Assembly: GCF_900111645.1 (NCBI RefSeq)
Contig: NZ_FOHQ01000006.1
Location: forward strand, 1 to 64,000
DNA: 64,000 nucleotides
Origin: Methanococcoides vulcani
Lineage (GTDB): Archaea; Halobacteriota; Methanosarcinia; Methanosarcinales; Methanosarcinaceae
Direction: 5' to 3'
Shown here: one piece after another, positions 37,836-48,177 of the stretch
How positions within the stretch are numbered: the stretch's first letter is position 1
Layout: each line of letters opens with the position of its first letter
Notes under the pieces: generated by a model
What the model was told of the DNA's origin: nothing
Database searches by the model: none
Seen by the model: the letters and a program-made list of their open reading frames with translations, nothing else
Made by a program: the position numbers and the translations under genes

Positions 37836-37933
37836 TAAATTAGAAAGTAGTGCAGGACATTTTTCCGAGAGATGTCGGTAAGATGCCAGCACAACTTTTA
37901 CTCTTACAAAGAACTATCTGCAAATAAATTCTC

Positions 37934-39166
37934 TTATCCAAACTTCTCAATATAGCTCTTGTAAGTCCTGATATACTCTGCATGAGGCCATATAAGGGGT
38001 ATCGTTACGTATGCCATTCCATCCTTCCATTTTGGATGGTTGCGTATATTCTCGATCATGGTAAGTTTACTATCCCTGAGGATCTTTGCGTTGGTATAGT
38101 CTTCATACCATATCTCGAACCTTTCAATTGTCGAGATGTGTTCCGGCAGGAGATAGTTGTGTGACATATCCAGTACCCAGCCCATGTACATCTCTGCCAT
38201 ATCCTCGTCATCAATGGCAATATAGTGGTTTGCAAGCTGGCAGGTAAAGTGGCACCATGGTCCGTATCCTCCGTTATTCCTGTCCCATATTTCCGGATAG
38301 CGGTTCAAACCTCCTATTTCCTTGTCCCAGAGGTTATCGTGTATCCTCCTGACCGTATAACGGTTCTTGATATCATGCTGGTCGATGAGCTCAAAGTATG
38401 CAGGTGCGTATTCCACAACATCCACATCGATGACGCTTGATGCAAAAGCATCATATCCGATAGGGTTGCTGCTTTTCTCTTTCACACGGATACATTTGAT
38501 AAATGAACGCCTACGTGGGCTATACATCCGCGTAAGGATGGCTTCCCTGACCTTTTCAGCCTCAGCTTTCCAGTTGGCGACATCTTCACCAAGAGCCTCT
38601 CCCATTTTTACTGCCGCAAGGATCCCTGCACAACAGGCAGAGTTGGCATAGATCTCAAAGCCATGCTCGTAGGCCGGATATTCATGGATGCTGTTCACGG
38701 TATGGATCAGGTCTACCTCTTCGTTCTTGTTCATTAATATGAACTCAACGGCTTTCTTAACTGTTTCCCAGTGCTTTTCCACAAAAGTCCTGTCTGCCAT
38801 TGATTCAAAGAAGAGTCCACCTGTTGCTTCAAAATATTTTCCCATTGCAAAAAGGACCAGACCGTTTCCATCGATCTGGAGGTCCTTGTAGCTGGCATCA
38901 TTTCCGTCAACATCATATCTCTGGGAAAATTCTCCCAGAGGTTTCTGGGAGTTCAGGACGAATTCAAGACCTCTTCGGGCCTCATCCATCATCTCGGCTT
39001 CAATGCAGCCAAGTATTGCCACAGAGTGGTCCCTCGGGTAGATAAAAGGATAACGTGTTCCTGGCGGACTTGCATAAAATCCTCCTTTTTCATGCTGGTT
39101 GTTCTTCAGGATCTTCACGCTGTTCTCGTAGAGTTTTTCAGCTTCGATCAGGTTCAAGAATTTCAC
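37934..39166 (-). CDS. Six-hairpin (GH15-like) glycosidase, probably glucosylglycerate-linked
   Basis: 410 residues. Alternating helical hairpins carry TRYPFIYPRDHSVAILGC (the PRD region typical of glucoamylase-like enzymes), DLQIDGNGLVLFA, NSIHEYPAYEHGFEIYAN, and GGYGPWCHFTCQLA. Glutamate candidates for catalysis are present but cannot be fixed by eye. It has no signal peptide, so it is cytoplasmic. It overlaps the 176-residue gene upstream by four bases and lies in the operon led by glucosylglycerate phosphatase, so hydrolysis or remodelling of glucosylglycerate is the best inference. Glycogen-type substrates are an alternative. Confidence 0.75.
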   Translation of the reverse strand: MKFLNLIEAEKLYENSVKILKNNQHEKGGFYASPPGTRYPFIYPRDHSVAILGCIEAEMMDEARRGLEFVLNSQKPLGEFSQRYDVDGNDASYKDLQIDGNGLVLFAMGKYFEATGGLFFESMADRTFVEKHWETVKKAVEFILMNKNEEVDLIHTVNSIHEYPAYEHGFEIYANSACCAGILAAVKMGEALGEDVANWKAEAEKVREAILTRMYSPRRRSFIKCIRVKEKSSNPIGYDAFASSVIDVDVVEYAPAYFELIDQHDIKNRYTVRRIHDNLWDKEIGGLNRYPEIWDRNNGGYGPWCHFTCQLANHYIAIDDEDMAEMYMGWVLDMSHNYLLPEHISTIERFEIWYEDYTNAKILRDSKLTMIENIRNHPKWKDGMAYVTIPLIWPHAEYIRTYKSYIEKFG

Positions 39167-39693
39167 TCCTTTTTAAGGTAATTGATCTTGCAAACGTAAT
39201 ATGCTTTCTCTAGATACTTATCAACGTCTTCTTTTGTCATATTTGCCTTTTCAAGGGCTTTCTCGTTGTAGACGAAATTGTTGGTTCGGGGACATCTTGA
39301 TCCCACGTTAAGAAGTTCAACACCTGCCATCATCCCTCGTCTCTTAAGGTAGCTGTGATGAAGTATGCCTGTGACTGTTGTAAGTGCCGGATAGTCCCAT
39401 CCGTCTTCCGCTTCCATCATTTGCTTGTTAGAAAGGTTTATGAGCTCTACGAATTGTGAAGGTCTCTCCCCGTAGATCTTTATAAAATCAAGAAGTGTGT
39501 TTGAGAACGGACACACCGGCAAATAGTTGATCTCATCTTCGCGAGCACCTTCAAATCCCGGTCCTTCGATCTCAGCCATTTCTTCTCCGATCTCACGTAA
39601 CCATTCCAGTGCGTTCTGAATCCCGTTTTTGTCTACCATCTTGATAATACCTATCAAAAAGGCTCTTGATATCATATTCTCAATTCGTGTCAT
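39163..39693 (-). CDS. Unknown conserved-looking protein in the glucosylglycerate operon
   Basis: 176 residues. The ATG at 39693 follows AGGGGTACAGGGA closely. It is helical and soluble. Cysteines occur in VCPFSNTLLDF, SRCPRTNN and YYVCKIN, which could bind metal or a cluster. I do not recognise the family. It lies 27 bases after gpgP and overlaps the glycosidase gene by four bases, so it is made with both and probably acts in the same pathway. Confidence 0.7.
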   Translation of the reverse strand: MTRIENMISRAFLIGIIKMVDKNGIQNALEWLREIGEEMAEIEGPGFEGAREDEINYLPVCPFSNTLLDFIKIYGERPSQFVELINLSNKQMMEAEDGWDYPALTTVTGILHHSYLKRRGMMAGVELLNVGSRCPRTNNFVYNEKALEKANMTKEDVDKYLEKAYYVCKINYLKKE

Positions 39694-39720
39694 TCCCTGT
39701 ACCCCTTTAGACTCTTATTA

Positions 39721-40542
39721 TTAAATTTCTGATCCCTTCTCGATTATCTCGCTGATCGCATTGTTCCACCCTATAGGTCCGATACCCTTTACATGCTTTA
39801 TCTTCGGATCAGTTATGGAAGGATCGTGTAAACTACCCGGCTTTTGTACAAGAACAGGTATATCCACAGATCCCAGCATTGGCAGGTCATTCATGCTATC
39901 GCCCAGACCTATTGTAGTAACATCAGTGAACTGCTGTTTGTAGATATCACTTAGTATCCTGACAGCTTTGCCTTTATCATTATTTCCGATTATATGCCAG
40001 TATCTGCCACCTCTTGTGTGGTTGTATCCTGCAGATCCTATGAGTTCCATTATCCGGGAGGCTTTATCTTCAGTCTCATCGATTATCCGGAAAACCTCAT
40101 CATATTCGCGTATCTTTGCAAGTCCCGCAGAGTGAAGATCAAGTCCTGTATCCTCACTTACTTCTTCAGTGGTCATATTTCCGAAATTGATTATCTCAAT
40201 ACCGGAGCTCTTACTGATCTCAATTAGTGTATCTTTTAATTTGGAATAGCTGGTCCCAAGTTCTATGACATTATAGTTCCCAAGCTTGTGGTCGAACTTC
40301 AGATCAATATCAAAATATTCTTCCGGTATGAATATGCCTCCACCATTCTCCGATATGAATGGATGGCGGCAGTCCAGTTCTTTAACATAGACCTCGATCT
40401 CTGCACGTGTTTTGCTGGTACAGAATATTAACGGTATATCTTTTTGTTTGAGCAGGCTAAGCGCAGGCCTTGCTGCCTCGTATGAATAGGTATCATGGTC
40501 TATTAAAGTGCCATCAAGGTCTGTAAATATGATATATCTCAA
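39721..40542 (-). CDS. gpgP: Glucosyl-3-phosphoglycerate phosphatase (mannosyl-3-phosphoglycerate phosphatase family)
   Basis: 273 residues of the HAD-IIB fold: nucleophile Asp in FTDLDGTLIDHD, motif II CTSKTRAEI, the family stretch FISENGGGIFIP, Lys in the GNNDKGKAV region, and GLGDSMNDLPML for metal. The MPGP group removes phosphate from mannosyl- or glucosyl-3-phosphoglycerate. It is paired across a divergent promoter with the glucosyl-3-phosphoglycerate synthase gene, so the glucosyl substrate is preferred. The pathway has been characterised in Methanococcoides burtonii. It is the first gene of a three-gene minus-strand operon. Confidence 0.9.
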   Translation of the reverse strand: MRYIIFTDLDGTLIDHDTYSYEAARPALSLLKQKDIPLIFCTSKTRAEIEVYVKELDCRHPFISENGGGIFIPEEYFDIDLKFDHKLGNYNVIELGTSYSKLKDTLIEISKSSGIEIINFGNMTTEEVSEDTGLDLHSAGLAKIREYDEVFRIIDETEDKASRIMELIGSAGYNHTRGGRYWHIIGNNDKGKAVRILSDIYKQQFTDVTTIGLGDSMNDLPMLGSVDIPVLVQKPGSLHDPSITDPKIKHVKGIGPIGWNNAISEIIEKGSEI

Positions 40543-40617
40543 GATCGTTCCCCCTGCCCGCAGTTAAAAAAATATACGGCCATATGTTAATATTTCGACC
40601 GACCGTTGCCAGTTTTA

Positions 40618-40693
40618 TATTTCCCGTTCGTATAAAAGCTTATATTGAATGTCCTATATATAGATATTCAACCTATCATACAAACGGGAATAT
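40618..40693. promoter_or_regulatory. Inverted repeat flanking the gpgS promoter
   Basis: The left arm TATTTCCCGTTCGTAT (40618-40633) and the right arm ATACAAACGGGAATAT (40678-40693) pair at 12 of the inner 13 positions. The 44-base spacer contains two TATA-like runs (ATAAAAGCTTATATTG and CTATATATAG). The site lies between the divergent gpgP and gpgS genes, 95 bases before the gpgS start. A regulator binding both arms could control osmolyte synthesis. A cruciform or leader hairpin is another possibility. Confidence 0.5.
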
Positions 40694-40787
40694 TGGGATG
40701 CATCTACAGTTGGGGGAATGCATTTCGAGCAGTCCTTTTCCCGGGTTATGAATGCTTTGTAGGCTATCAGATCTACTGGGGAGTTAG

Positions 40788-41999
40788 ATGGATTTCTATC
40801 AAGAATATATTACGACAATTCATGATTTTAGTATTGATAAAGAAAGGCTTATCAAGAGAATAAATGAACTTAAGAGTCGCAGACCTGCATCACTCGTTAT
40901 TCCTATTTTGTATGAGGAGGTTAACAATCCACCTCTTAAGAATATAATTTCCAACCTCAATGAGGGTACGTGCGTTAATCAGGTTGTTATTGCTCTTGCA
41001 GCTGAAAATGCGGAACAGTATATTCACGTGGTGGAATTTTTCAAGGAATTGAATGTACCTCACATCGTGGTCTGGTGTGACGGTCCAAGGATCCAGCATA
41101 CCTTATTCACAATGAAAAAGATGGGAATTGACCTTACATCCTATAAAGGTAAAGGAAAAGATGTCTGGATAGCTACGGGAATAGCCACTCTTGATTCCTA
41201 TGCTATTGCTTATCATGATGCTGATATTGTCACTTATTCAAAGGATTTCCCTGCAAAACTGCTATATCCTGTTGTGGAACCTGAACTTAACTTCTTTTTC
41301 AATAAAGGATATTATGCCAGGATCAACATGGAAAAGAAGACCATGCATGGTCGTGTTTTCAGGCTTTTCATCCGTCCTCTGCTCGATACTTTGCAAATGG
41401 ATTCCAAGGCGGACATACTTCGGTATCTTCTTGCTTTCAGGTATACTCTTGCAGGTGAATTTGCAATGACCAGTGATCTTGCGATGAATATACGCATCCC
41501 TGCAGATTGGGGACTTGAAGTAGGTCTTCTCGCAGAGGTCTATAGAAACACAACAACTAAAAAAGTGTGTCAGACAGATCTTGGTTACTATGATCACAAG
41601 CATCAGGACATAGGTTCCAATAGATCCGAAGGTCTATGCAAAATGGTCGGTGATATTTTCACGACCTTTATGAGGATCACAACGGAATCCACGGATAATA
41701 TAATTTCACCTTCTTACCTGCATGGTATCCATGTAAAATACAAGCGCCTTGGACAGGACCTTATACGCAGGTATCATGCTGATGCCCTTTGCAATGGTCT
41801 ATGTTATAACAGACACGAGGAAGAACTATATGTTGATATGTTTGCAAATGTGATCAGGAGGGCAGGTGAGGATTACCTTGAGCATCCTTCAGATGTGCTC
41901 ATGCCTGACTGGGCCCGTGCACTTTCAGCTATGCCGGACCTTCGTGAACAGTTATATGAAGCCTGTCTTGCTGATGAAAAGGAATATTGCAAAGAATAA
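40788..41999 (+). CDS. gpgS: Glucosyl-3-phosphoglycerate synthase
   Basis: 403 residues, GT81-type retaining glycosyltransferase of the GT-A fold. It joins glucose from NDP-glucose to 3-phosphoglycerate, giving glucosyl-3-phosphoglycerate, which GpgP dephosphorylates to the compatible solute glucosylglycerate. Marks seen: VIPILYEEVNNPPL, VVIALAAENAEQ, KGKDVWIATG, AYHDADIVTYSKDF (metal-binding acidic set), and LDTLQMDSKADILRYLLAFRY in two parts. GGGGAG is five bases before the ATG. It is a single-gene unit, divergent from gpgP. Confidence 0.9.
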   Translation: MDFYQEYITTIHDFSIDKERLIKRINELKSRRPASLVIPILYEEVNNPPLKNIISNLNEGTCVNQVVIALAAENAEQYIHVVEFFKELNVPHIVVWCDGPRIQHTLFTMKKMGIDLTSYKGKGKDVWIATGIATLDSYAIAYHDADIVTYSKDFPAKLLYPVVEPELNFFFNKGYYARINMEKKTMHGRVFRLFIRPLLDTLQMDSKADILRYLLAFRYTLAGEFAMTSDLAMNIRIPADWGLEVGLLAEVYRNTTTKKVCQTDLGYYDHKHQDIGSNRSEGLCKMVGDIFTTFMRITTESTDNIISPSYLHGIHVKYKRLGQDLIRRYHADALCNGLCYNRHEEELYVDMFANVIRRAGEDYLEHPSDVLMPDWARALSAMPDLREQLYEACLADEKEYCKE

Positions 42000-42033
42000 T
42001 GAGATATTCTTTGGCTTGTGGCGGGGAGGATCT

Positions 42034-42399
42034 TCAAGGTTCAAAATTTATGCTGATACTTCCGGAGTTCTCTGCCAGGTTCTTTGACATGAAGCCTGCC
42101 TCCAGGCTGCACATGTGAAGTACTGCACATGGGATCAGGCAGGTAGAACTGCATTTTGCATCTTTTGCTTTCCTGATGACATAGTTATCATCGATCCCGA
42201 ATATCTCCATCATCGGGACCTCCATGTGGGAAAATCCCTTTATCTTTTCACATGGGCTTTCGATATCGATTATTATCTTATCATCGTTCAGCTTCCCGTT
42301 TATTGTATGGGTAAATCCACATATTACTGAATCGACGGTGATCTTTGTCATCTTGTTATCTTCCCTTATTTTTTGTTCAAAAACATTTTCTTCTCTCAT
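42034..42399 (-). CDS. Small cysteine-rich protein, unknown function
   Basis: Up to 121 residues. An internal ATG at 42351 (MTKITVDSVICGF) preceded by AGGGAAG may be the real start, giving 105. The sequence has cysteines in VICGF, ESPCEKI, KCSSTCLIPCAVLHMC, so a metal or redox role is possible. It resembles short uncharacterised methanogen proteins, but I cannot name the family with confidence. It is convergent with gpgS and alone on its strand. Confidence 0.65.
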   Translation of the reverse strand: MREENVFEQKIREDNKMTKITVDSVICGFTHTINGKLNDDKIIIDIESPCEKIKGFSHMEVPMMEIFGIDDNYVIRKAKDAKCSSTCLIPCAVLHMCSLEAGFMSKNLAENSGSISINFEP

Positions 42400-42473
42400 A
42401 TGTATTATAAGCTATCCTTAAATAAACCTCAAGAGCATACATATTAAGAACTTAGGATCAGGAGCTACCAAGA

Positions 42474-43640
42474 ATGTCACATCCACCTGCCTCTTTATTG
42501 CTATCTGAAAGATCCATGAACATACCTCCTTTCTATGTCATGGAAGTGCTGGAAAGTGCCCAGAAACTGGAACGATCCGGCAGGGACATTGTTCATCTTG
42601 AGATCGGAGAACCTGATTTTCCAACAGCACCACACATCTGTGATGCAGCAAACCAATCACTTGCAGCCTGTAACACCCGCTACACTCATAGTCAGGGCCT
42701 GTATGAGCTGAGAAGTGCCATAGTGGATGATTATAACAACCGGTTCGGGCTTGAACTTGTTCCCGAGCAGGTCCTTGTGACATCCGGGACAAGTCCTGCG
42801 TTGATGTTGACCTTCATGGCATTGCTTGATCAGGGGGATACGGTTCTCCTGCCAAATCCACATTATGCCTGCTACCCGAATTTCGTCAGTGCTCTTGGTT
42901 GCACATCGAATTTTGCATACACATCCGAAGAGAATGGTTTTGGTCTGACGCCAGAGCTTGTGTCTGAGAATCTTGATGCTGATAGCAGTTCAATTCTGAT
43001 CAATAGTCCCTCCAATCCAACGGGTTATGTAATGCCATCAAAGGACATGCAGGGAATTGCAGAAATAGCAGGGGACATTCCAATCATCTCGGACGAGATC
43101 TATCAGGGGCTTGTTTATGGCGGAAAGGATCACAGCATACTTGAGTATACTGACAATGCCTTTGTTCTCAATGGATTTTCCAAGAAATACTGTATGACAG
43201 GATGGCGGCTTGGATATCTCATTGCACCTCTTGATTGCATGAGGGTCCTGCAAAAGCTCCAGCAGAACTTCTTCATATGTGCCAACAGCTTTGTCCAGGA
43301 GGCAGGTATCGCTGCACTTCGTGGCCCGCAGGAGCATGTTGATGAAATGGTGGCCACATATGACAAACGCAGGAAATACATGCTTAAGAGGCTGCAAGAT
43401 ATCGGGTTTAACGTGGGATACGAACCAATGGGAGCTTTCTATGTACTTGCTGATGCCCATGAGTTTGGAAATGACTCTCTTGAACTGAGCCGCACAATAC
43501 TGGATGAAGCAGGGGTGGCTGTCACTCCGGGAATTGATTTTGGCGATGGTGCGGAAGGATATATCAGGTTCTCATATGCCAACAGCCTGGAGAACATTGA
43601 AGAAGGAATGAAAAGGCTTGATGCTTTCCTGAATGGATAA
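42474..43640 (+). CDS. Class I/II pyridoxal-phosphate aminotransferase
   Basis: 388 residues, fold type I. The substrate-binding end has HLEIGEPDFPTAPH, the phosphate pocket is TSGTSPALMLT, NSPSNPTGYV holds the PLP-contacting Asn, SDEIYQGLVY the Asp, and the PLP lysine is in FSKKYCMTGWRLGYL. These are aspartate-aminotransferase family marks. The amino acid used cannot be decided, although aspartate, aromatic or branched-chain acids are all possible. The product start at 42474 is the first of two close ATGs (the second at 42516). It is divergent from the cysteine-rich gene. Confidence 0.9.
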   Translation: MSHPPASLLLSERSMNIPPFYVMEVLESAQKLERSGRDIVHLEIGEPDFPTAPHICDAANQSLAACNTRYTHSQGLYELRSAIVDDYNNRFGLELVPEQVLVTSGTSPALMLTFMALLDQGDTVLLPNPHYACYPNFVSALGCTSNFAYTSEENGFGLTPELVSENLDADSSSILINSPSNPTGYVMPSKDMQGIAEIAGDIPIISDEIYQGLVYGGKDHSILEYTDNAFVLNGFSKKYCMTGWRLGYLIAPLDCMRVLQKLQQNFFICANSFVQEAGIAALRGPQEHVDEMVATYDKRRKYMLKRLQDIGFNVGYEPMGAFYVLADAHEFGNDSLELSRTILDEAGVAVTPGIDFGDGAEGYIRFSYANSLENIEEGMKRLDAFLNG

Positions 43641-43657
43641 TTTCAGGTTTAAATGCA

Positions 43658-43696
43658 GAATGAATGAATGAATGAATGAATGAATGAATGAATGAA
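43658..43696. repeat. GAAT tetranucleotide microsatellite
   Basis: About 9.75 uninterrupted GAAT copies between the convergent aminotransferase and argG genes. A four-base unit of this purity can change length by slippage. It lies outside both genes, so a phase-variation effect is unlikely unless it touches transcript ends. Confidence 0.9.
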
Positions 43697-43735
43697 AATG
43701 TTAGTATGCGATAAACGCATACTTACAAACTATTT

Positions 43736-44920
43736 TTAGTTCTTGTCAACGAATTTCCTGAACAGGCGTGCCTGGAATCCGTGATATTTTGCAAATCCTT
43801 CGGCATCCTTCTGGTCGATGCTTGTTCCATCAAAGGACACAAGTTCCTCTGAATAAAGTGCAGCCGGTGAGGTTCTTGCAAGGATGGTGAGGCTTCCTTT
43901 GTAAAGCTTCATTGTAACATTACCGCTGACACGTCCCTGTGTCTTGTCAATGAACGCATTCAGGTCATCGTAGAGTGGTTCGTCCACAAGACCGTAGTAT
44001 GCAAGCTCAGACCACTGTTCATCGACCATTGCCTTGAACTTGAGTTCAGAGCGTGTGAGCACTAATTTCTCAAGGTCCCTGTGTGCTGCAAGGAGTACGG
44101 TTGCTGCAGGGTGCTCATAGTTCTCACGTGCTTTAAGTCCGAGGACACGGTCTTCGATCATGTCAGTACGTCCGACACCGTGTGTGCCTGCAATGACGTT
44201 CAGCTTCTCAATGAGCTCCACACCGTCCATCTTCTCATTATCAAGTGATACCGGCACACCGTTCTCGAAACCGATCACGATGGTCTGTGCCTCTGGTGCG
44301 TCTTCAGGTGAAGCTGTCCACTTGTAGATCTCCTCAGGTGGGATGTATCCCGGGTCTTCGAGCTTTCCGCCTTCAATGCTTCTGCTCCAGATGTTCTCGT
44401 CAACGCTCCATGGTTTTGCAGTGGTCACACCTACTGGTATGCCATGTTCTTTTGCGTATTCGATCTCCCATTCACGGGTCAGGTTCATCTCCCTCATAGG
44501 TGCGATGACATCCATATCAGTGAGCCTGAACACAGCCTCGAAACGAAGCTGGTCGTTGCCTTTTCCGGTACAGCCGTGTGCCAGTGCAACAGCACCTTCC
44601 TGTTCTGCTATCTCGACGACCTTTTTGGCGATGAGTGGGCGTGCGATGGATGTTCCCATAACATAGCCCTCGTAGTCACCATTGGCTCTTATCAAAGGGA
44701 AGATGTAATCGTTCACGAACTCCTCGCGAACATCAAGTGTGAAATGCAGGTCACTGATCTTCTGTGCCTTCTCTTCTGCCTGTGCGACATCTTCCTTTGG
44801 CTGTCCCACATCGACTGCTACTGTTATGACCTCGTCATATCCGTATTCCTCTTTGAGGAGCGGGATGCAGATGGATGTGTCCAGCCCTCCGGAATAAGCA
44901 AGTACTACTTTCTTTGACAT
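43736..44920 (-). CDS. argG: Argininosuccinate synthase
   Basis: 394 residues. The ATP site is [10 protein letters not shown] (8-17). Citrulline and aspartate site marks are [13 protein letters not shown] and [13 protein letters not shown], and the C-terminal [14 protein letters not shown] also fits. It joins citrulline to aspartate in arginine synthesis. It lies 26 bases downstream of carB, which makes the carbamoyl phosphate that forms citrulline, so carA-carB-argG form one arginine/pyrimidine gene group. Confidence 0.97.
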   Translation of the reverse strand: MSKKVVLAYSGGLDTSICIPLLKEEYGYDEVITVAVDVGQPKEDVAQAEEKAQKISDLHFTLDVREEFVNDYIFPLIRANGDYEGYVMGTSIARPLIAKKVVEIAEQEGAVALAHGCTGKGNDQLRFEAVFRLTDMDVIAPMREMNLTREWEIEYAKEHGIPVGVTTAKPWSVDENIWSRSIEGGKLEDPGYIPPEEIYKWTASPEDAPEAQTIVIGFENGVPVSLDNEKMDGVELIEKLNVIAGTHGVGRTDMIEDRVLGLKARENYEHPAATVLLAAHRDLEKLVLTRSELKFKAMVDEQWSELAYYGLVDEPLYDDLNAFIDKTQGRVSGNVTMKLYKGSLTILARTSPAALYSEELVSFDGTSIDQKDAEGFAKYHGFQARLFRKFVDKN

Positions 44921-44946
44921 GATATTTAGCTTCCTTTAAATGATAA

Positions 44947-47900
44947 TTAGTTCCTGATGATATCTTTGTGATATTCATTGATGGACTTGATGGTAATGTC
45001 TCCCTTCTTCATTGAGACAATAGCATCAGCCGCAGCTTTTGCAGCCTGGATCGTAGTAATATACGGTACCTTGAAGTCGACTGCTGCACGGCGGATGTTG
45101 TATCCGTCATTTCGTGACTGCCTTCCTGTTGGTGTGTTCACAATGAGTGCCACCTCATCCCTGCGCATCATATCGATGACGTTAGGACTGCCCTCATGCA
45201 CTTTCATCACTGCTTCCATATTGATGCCTTTCTCAGCAAGGAAGTTCACAGTACCTTTAGTACCGATCAGCTTAAGCCCTGCATCCTGCATCTTACGGGC
45301 AGTTTCAACAAAGGCGTCCTTGTCGTTCTGCCTGATGGACATGAAAACGTAACCGCTAAGTGGCAGGATATTGTCTGCACTGAGCTGTGCCTTAAAGAAA
45401 GCACGTCCGAAATCATAGTCAACTCCCATGACCTCTCCGGTACTCTTCATCTCAGGGCTGAGCACAGGATCTGCGCCTGGCAATTTGTCGAATGGAAGTA
45501 ATACTTCCTTGACGGAGTAATGTTTCACAGGTATCTCATCATGGTTTGCATAGCCAAGGTCTTCAAGTGTATGTCCGATAATGACCTGTGCAGCTATCTT
45601 GGCAAGTGGAAGTCCGACAGCCTTTGATACGAATGGTATCGTTCGGCTGGAACGTGGGTTTGCTTCAAGCACATAGACCTTTCCGTTCTGCTCTGCCATC
45701 TGGATATTGATAAGTCCCTTTACATTGAGCGCAAGTGCGATCTTACGGGTATAATCACGTACTGTAGCGAGTGTTTCTTCGGAGAGTGAATATGGTGGGA
45801 TCACACATGCGGAGTCACCGGAGTGTACACCTGCTTCTTCAATGTGTTCCATGATAGCACCGATAAGTACCTCCTTTCCATCACCGACAGCATCTACATC
45901 GATCTCGACCGCGCCTTCAAGGAAGTCATCGATAAGTATTGGATGCTCAGGAGAAACACGAACTGCTTCTCTCATATAACGTTCAAGGTCTGACTGCTCA
46001 TAGACTATCTCCATTGCACGTCCACCGAGAACATATGATGGTCTGACCAGTACAGGGTATTCGATGCGTGATGCGATCTCAATTGCATCTTCCTGGGATG
46101 TTGCATAACCTGCTTCAGGCTGTGCGACATCAAGCTTGTTCATCATCAGGTTGAACTTCTCCCTGTCCTCTGCCATGTCGATATCTTCCGGAGAGGTTCC
46201 GAGGATTATCGTATCGATATCGTCACGACGATCAAGCTCTTTCTGGAGTGGCATTGCAAGGTTGACAGATGTCTGACCACCGAACTGGACAAGCACTCCG
46301 TATGGTTTCTCGCGTTCGATCACGTTCATGACATCTTCAAGTGTCAGAGGTTCAAAGAACAGCTTGTCGGATGTATCGTAATCAGTTGATACTGTCTCCG
46401 GATTGTTGTTAATGATATGTGCCTCAATACCTTCCTCACGGATGGCTGTGACAGCGTGGACGGTGCAGTAGTCGAACTCGATACCCTGACCGATGCGTAT
46501 CGGACCTGCGCCGAGGATCAGGACCTTCTTCCTGTCGGTTGGCTGGTCTTCGCACATAGTCTCATAACATGAATAATAATAAGGGGTCTCTGCAGCGAAT
46601 TCCGCAGCACATGTATCTACCATCTTGTAGGTGGTGGTGATCTCATTATTGCGACGCAGGTCAGTGATCTCCTCTCGAGCCTTACCTGTCAGCTCTGCGA
46701 TTCGATCGTCGGTGAATCCCATTCTCTTGGCAGACCTGAGCATATCATTATCCAGCTCGCCTGCGAAAAGCTTGTTCTCAAGATCCGATTCCATTTCGAT
46801 GATATTGTTGATCTTCGTTATGAAGAATACATCAATACCTGTAAGCTCGGAGACTTCCTCAATGCTCATTCCGGTCTTCAATGCATGGAATACTACAAAG
46901 AGTCGTTCGCTTGTAGGTGTTTTCAGCAGGGTGATCACCTCTGCCTGATCCCACTTCTTGCTTCCTAACTTCATGTCGATGTCAAGAGAGCGGACGGCTT
47001 TTTGAAGTGATTCTTCAATGGTACGTCCGATGGACATTACTTCACCGGTACTTTTCATAGCAGTAGTAAGTGTCTTGTCCGCTGTTACGAACTTGTCGAA
47101 TGGCCATCTTGGTATTTTTGTAACAATGTAGTCGATGGTAGGTTCAAAGGATGCCGGCGTCTTCTTGGTGACATCATTGAGTATCTCGTCAAGTGTCATG
47201 CCAATCGCGATCTTAGCTGTGACCCTGGCAATAGGGTAACCTGTTGCTTTTGATGCAAGAGCTGATGATCTTGAGATACGTGGATTCACTTCAACGATCC
47301 TATATTCGCCATCTTTGGCAGCGAACTGGATGTTACATCCACCTTCAATACCAAAAGCACGTATGATCTTGATAGCTGCTGTTCGCAGCATCTGGTGTTC
47401 TATATCGTTCAGTGTCTGGGAAGGTGTCACTACAATGGATTCACCTGTGTGAACGCCCATTGGGTCAAGGTTCTCCATGTTACAGATAACGATACAGGTA
47501 TCGTTGGAGTCACGCATTACTTCATATTCGAATTCCTTCCATCCAAGAACGCTCTCTTCGATGAGGACCTGATTGATCCTGCTGCGTCGCAGGCCTCTTT
47601 CTGTTATCTCGAGAAGCTGTTCCTTTGTGTATGCGATACCGCCACCGGCACCTCCAAGGGTGTATGCGGGGCGGATGATAAGGGGTAATCCAAGTTCATC
47701 GATAATTTTCTCAGCTTCTTGAAGTGTGGAAACTGCCACGCTTTTAGGTACTTTCTCACCGATAGTTTCCATCTTTTTCTTAAAGAGTTCACGGTCCTCA
47801 GTGTTCTTGATGGCTTCAAGAGATGTTCCAAGTAATTCGACATTGAACTTTTCGAAAACTCCCATCTCAGCGAGTTCGCTTGTAAGGTTGAGTCCGGTCT

Positions 47901-48177
47901 GGCCGCCGATACCTGCAATGATACCGTCAGGTCTTTCTTTTTCGATTATCTTAGCGATTATCTTTGCTTCAAGCGGTTCGATGTAAACGGCATCTGCCAT
48001 CTCCGGATCGGTCATGATAGTTGCCGGATTGGAGTTTACAAGGACCACTTTGTATCCTTCTTCTCTTAATGATCTGCAAGCCTGGCTTCCTGAGAAATCG
48101 AATTCTGCTGCCTGTCCGATCATGATCGGTCCGGAACCTATCAGCAGGATCTTCTTAATATCTGTCCGTTTTGTCAT
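44947..48177 (-). CDS. carB: Carbamoyl-phosphate synthase large subunit
   Basis: 1076 residues, full length. Two homologous ATP-grasp halves are visible, each opening with the GAGPI/GSGPI-type loop ([35 protein letters not shown]). ATP-binding stretches are [14 protein letters not shown] and [14 protein letters not shown], and a C-terminal MGS-like allosteric domain contains [19 protein letters not shown]. It makes carbamoyl phosphate from bicarbonate, ammonia and two ATP. Its ATG shares one base with the carA stop (TAATG), so translation is coupled. Confidence 0.98.
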   Translation of the reverse strand: MTKRTDIKKILLIGSGPIMIGQAAEFDFSGSQACRSLREEGYKVVLVNSNPATIMTDPEMADAVYIEPLEAKIIAKIIEKERPDGIIAGIGGQTGLNLTSELAEMGVFEKFNVELLGTSLEAIKNTEDRELFKKKMETIGEKVPKSVAVSTLQEAEKIIDELGLPLIIRPAYTLGGAGGGIAYTKEQLLEITERGLRRSRINQVLIEESVLGWKEFEYEVMRDSNDTCIVICNMENLDPMGVHTGESIVVTPSQTLNDIEHQMLRTAAIKIIRAFGIEGGCNIQFAAKDGEYRIVEVNPRISRSSALASKATGYPIARVTAKIAIGMTLDEILNDVTKKTPASFEPTIDYIVTKIPRWPFDKFVTADKTLTTAMKSTGEVMSIGRTIEESLQKAVRSLDIDMKLGSKKWDQAEVITLLKTPTSERLFVVFHALKTGMSIEEVSELTGIDVFFITKINNIIEMESDLENKLFAGELDNDMLRSAKRMGFTDDRIAELTGKAREEITDLRRNNEITTTYKMVDTCAAEFAAETPYYYSCYETMCEDQPTDRKKVLILGAGPIRIGQGIEFDYCTVHAVTAIREEGIEAHIINNNPETVSTDYDTSDKLFFEPLTLEDVMNVIEREKPYGVLVQFGGQTSVNLAMPLQKELDRRDDIDTIILGTSPEDIDMAEDREKFNLMMNKLDVAQPEAGYATSQEDAIEIASRIEYPVLVRPSYVLGGRAMEIVYEQSDLERYMREAVRVSPEHPILIDDFLEGAVEIDVDAVGDGKEVLIGAIMEHIEEAGVHSGDSACVIPPYSLSEETLATVRDYTRKIALALNVKGLINIQMAEQNGKVYVLEANPRSSRTIPFVSKAVGLPLAKIAAQVIIGHTLEDLGYANHDEIPVKHYSVKEVLLPFDKLPGADPVLSPEMKSTGEVMGVDYDFGRAFFKAQLSADNILPLSGYVFMSIRQNDKDAFVETARKMQDAGLKLIGTKGTVNFLAEKGINMEAVMKVHEGSPNVIDMMRRDEVALIVNTPTGRQSRNDGYNIRRAAVDFKVPYITTIQAAKAAADAIVSMKKGDITIKSINEYHKDIIRN

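Noticed and set aside
43658-43696. GAAT repeat as a phase-variation switch
   Set aside because: It lies between two convergent genes, outside coding and promoter sequence, so length change would not alter either reading frame.
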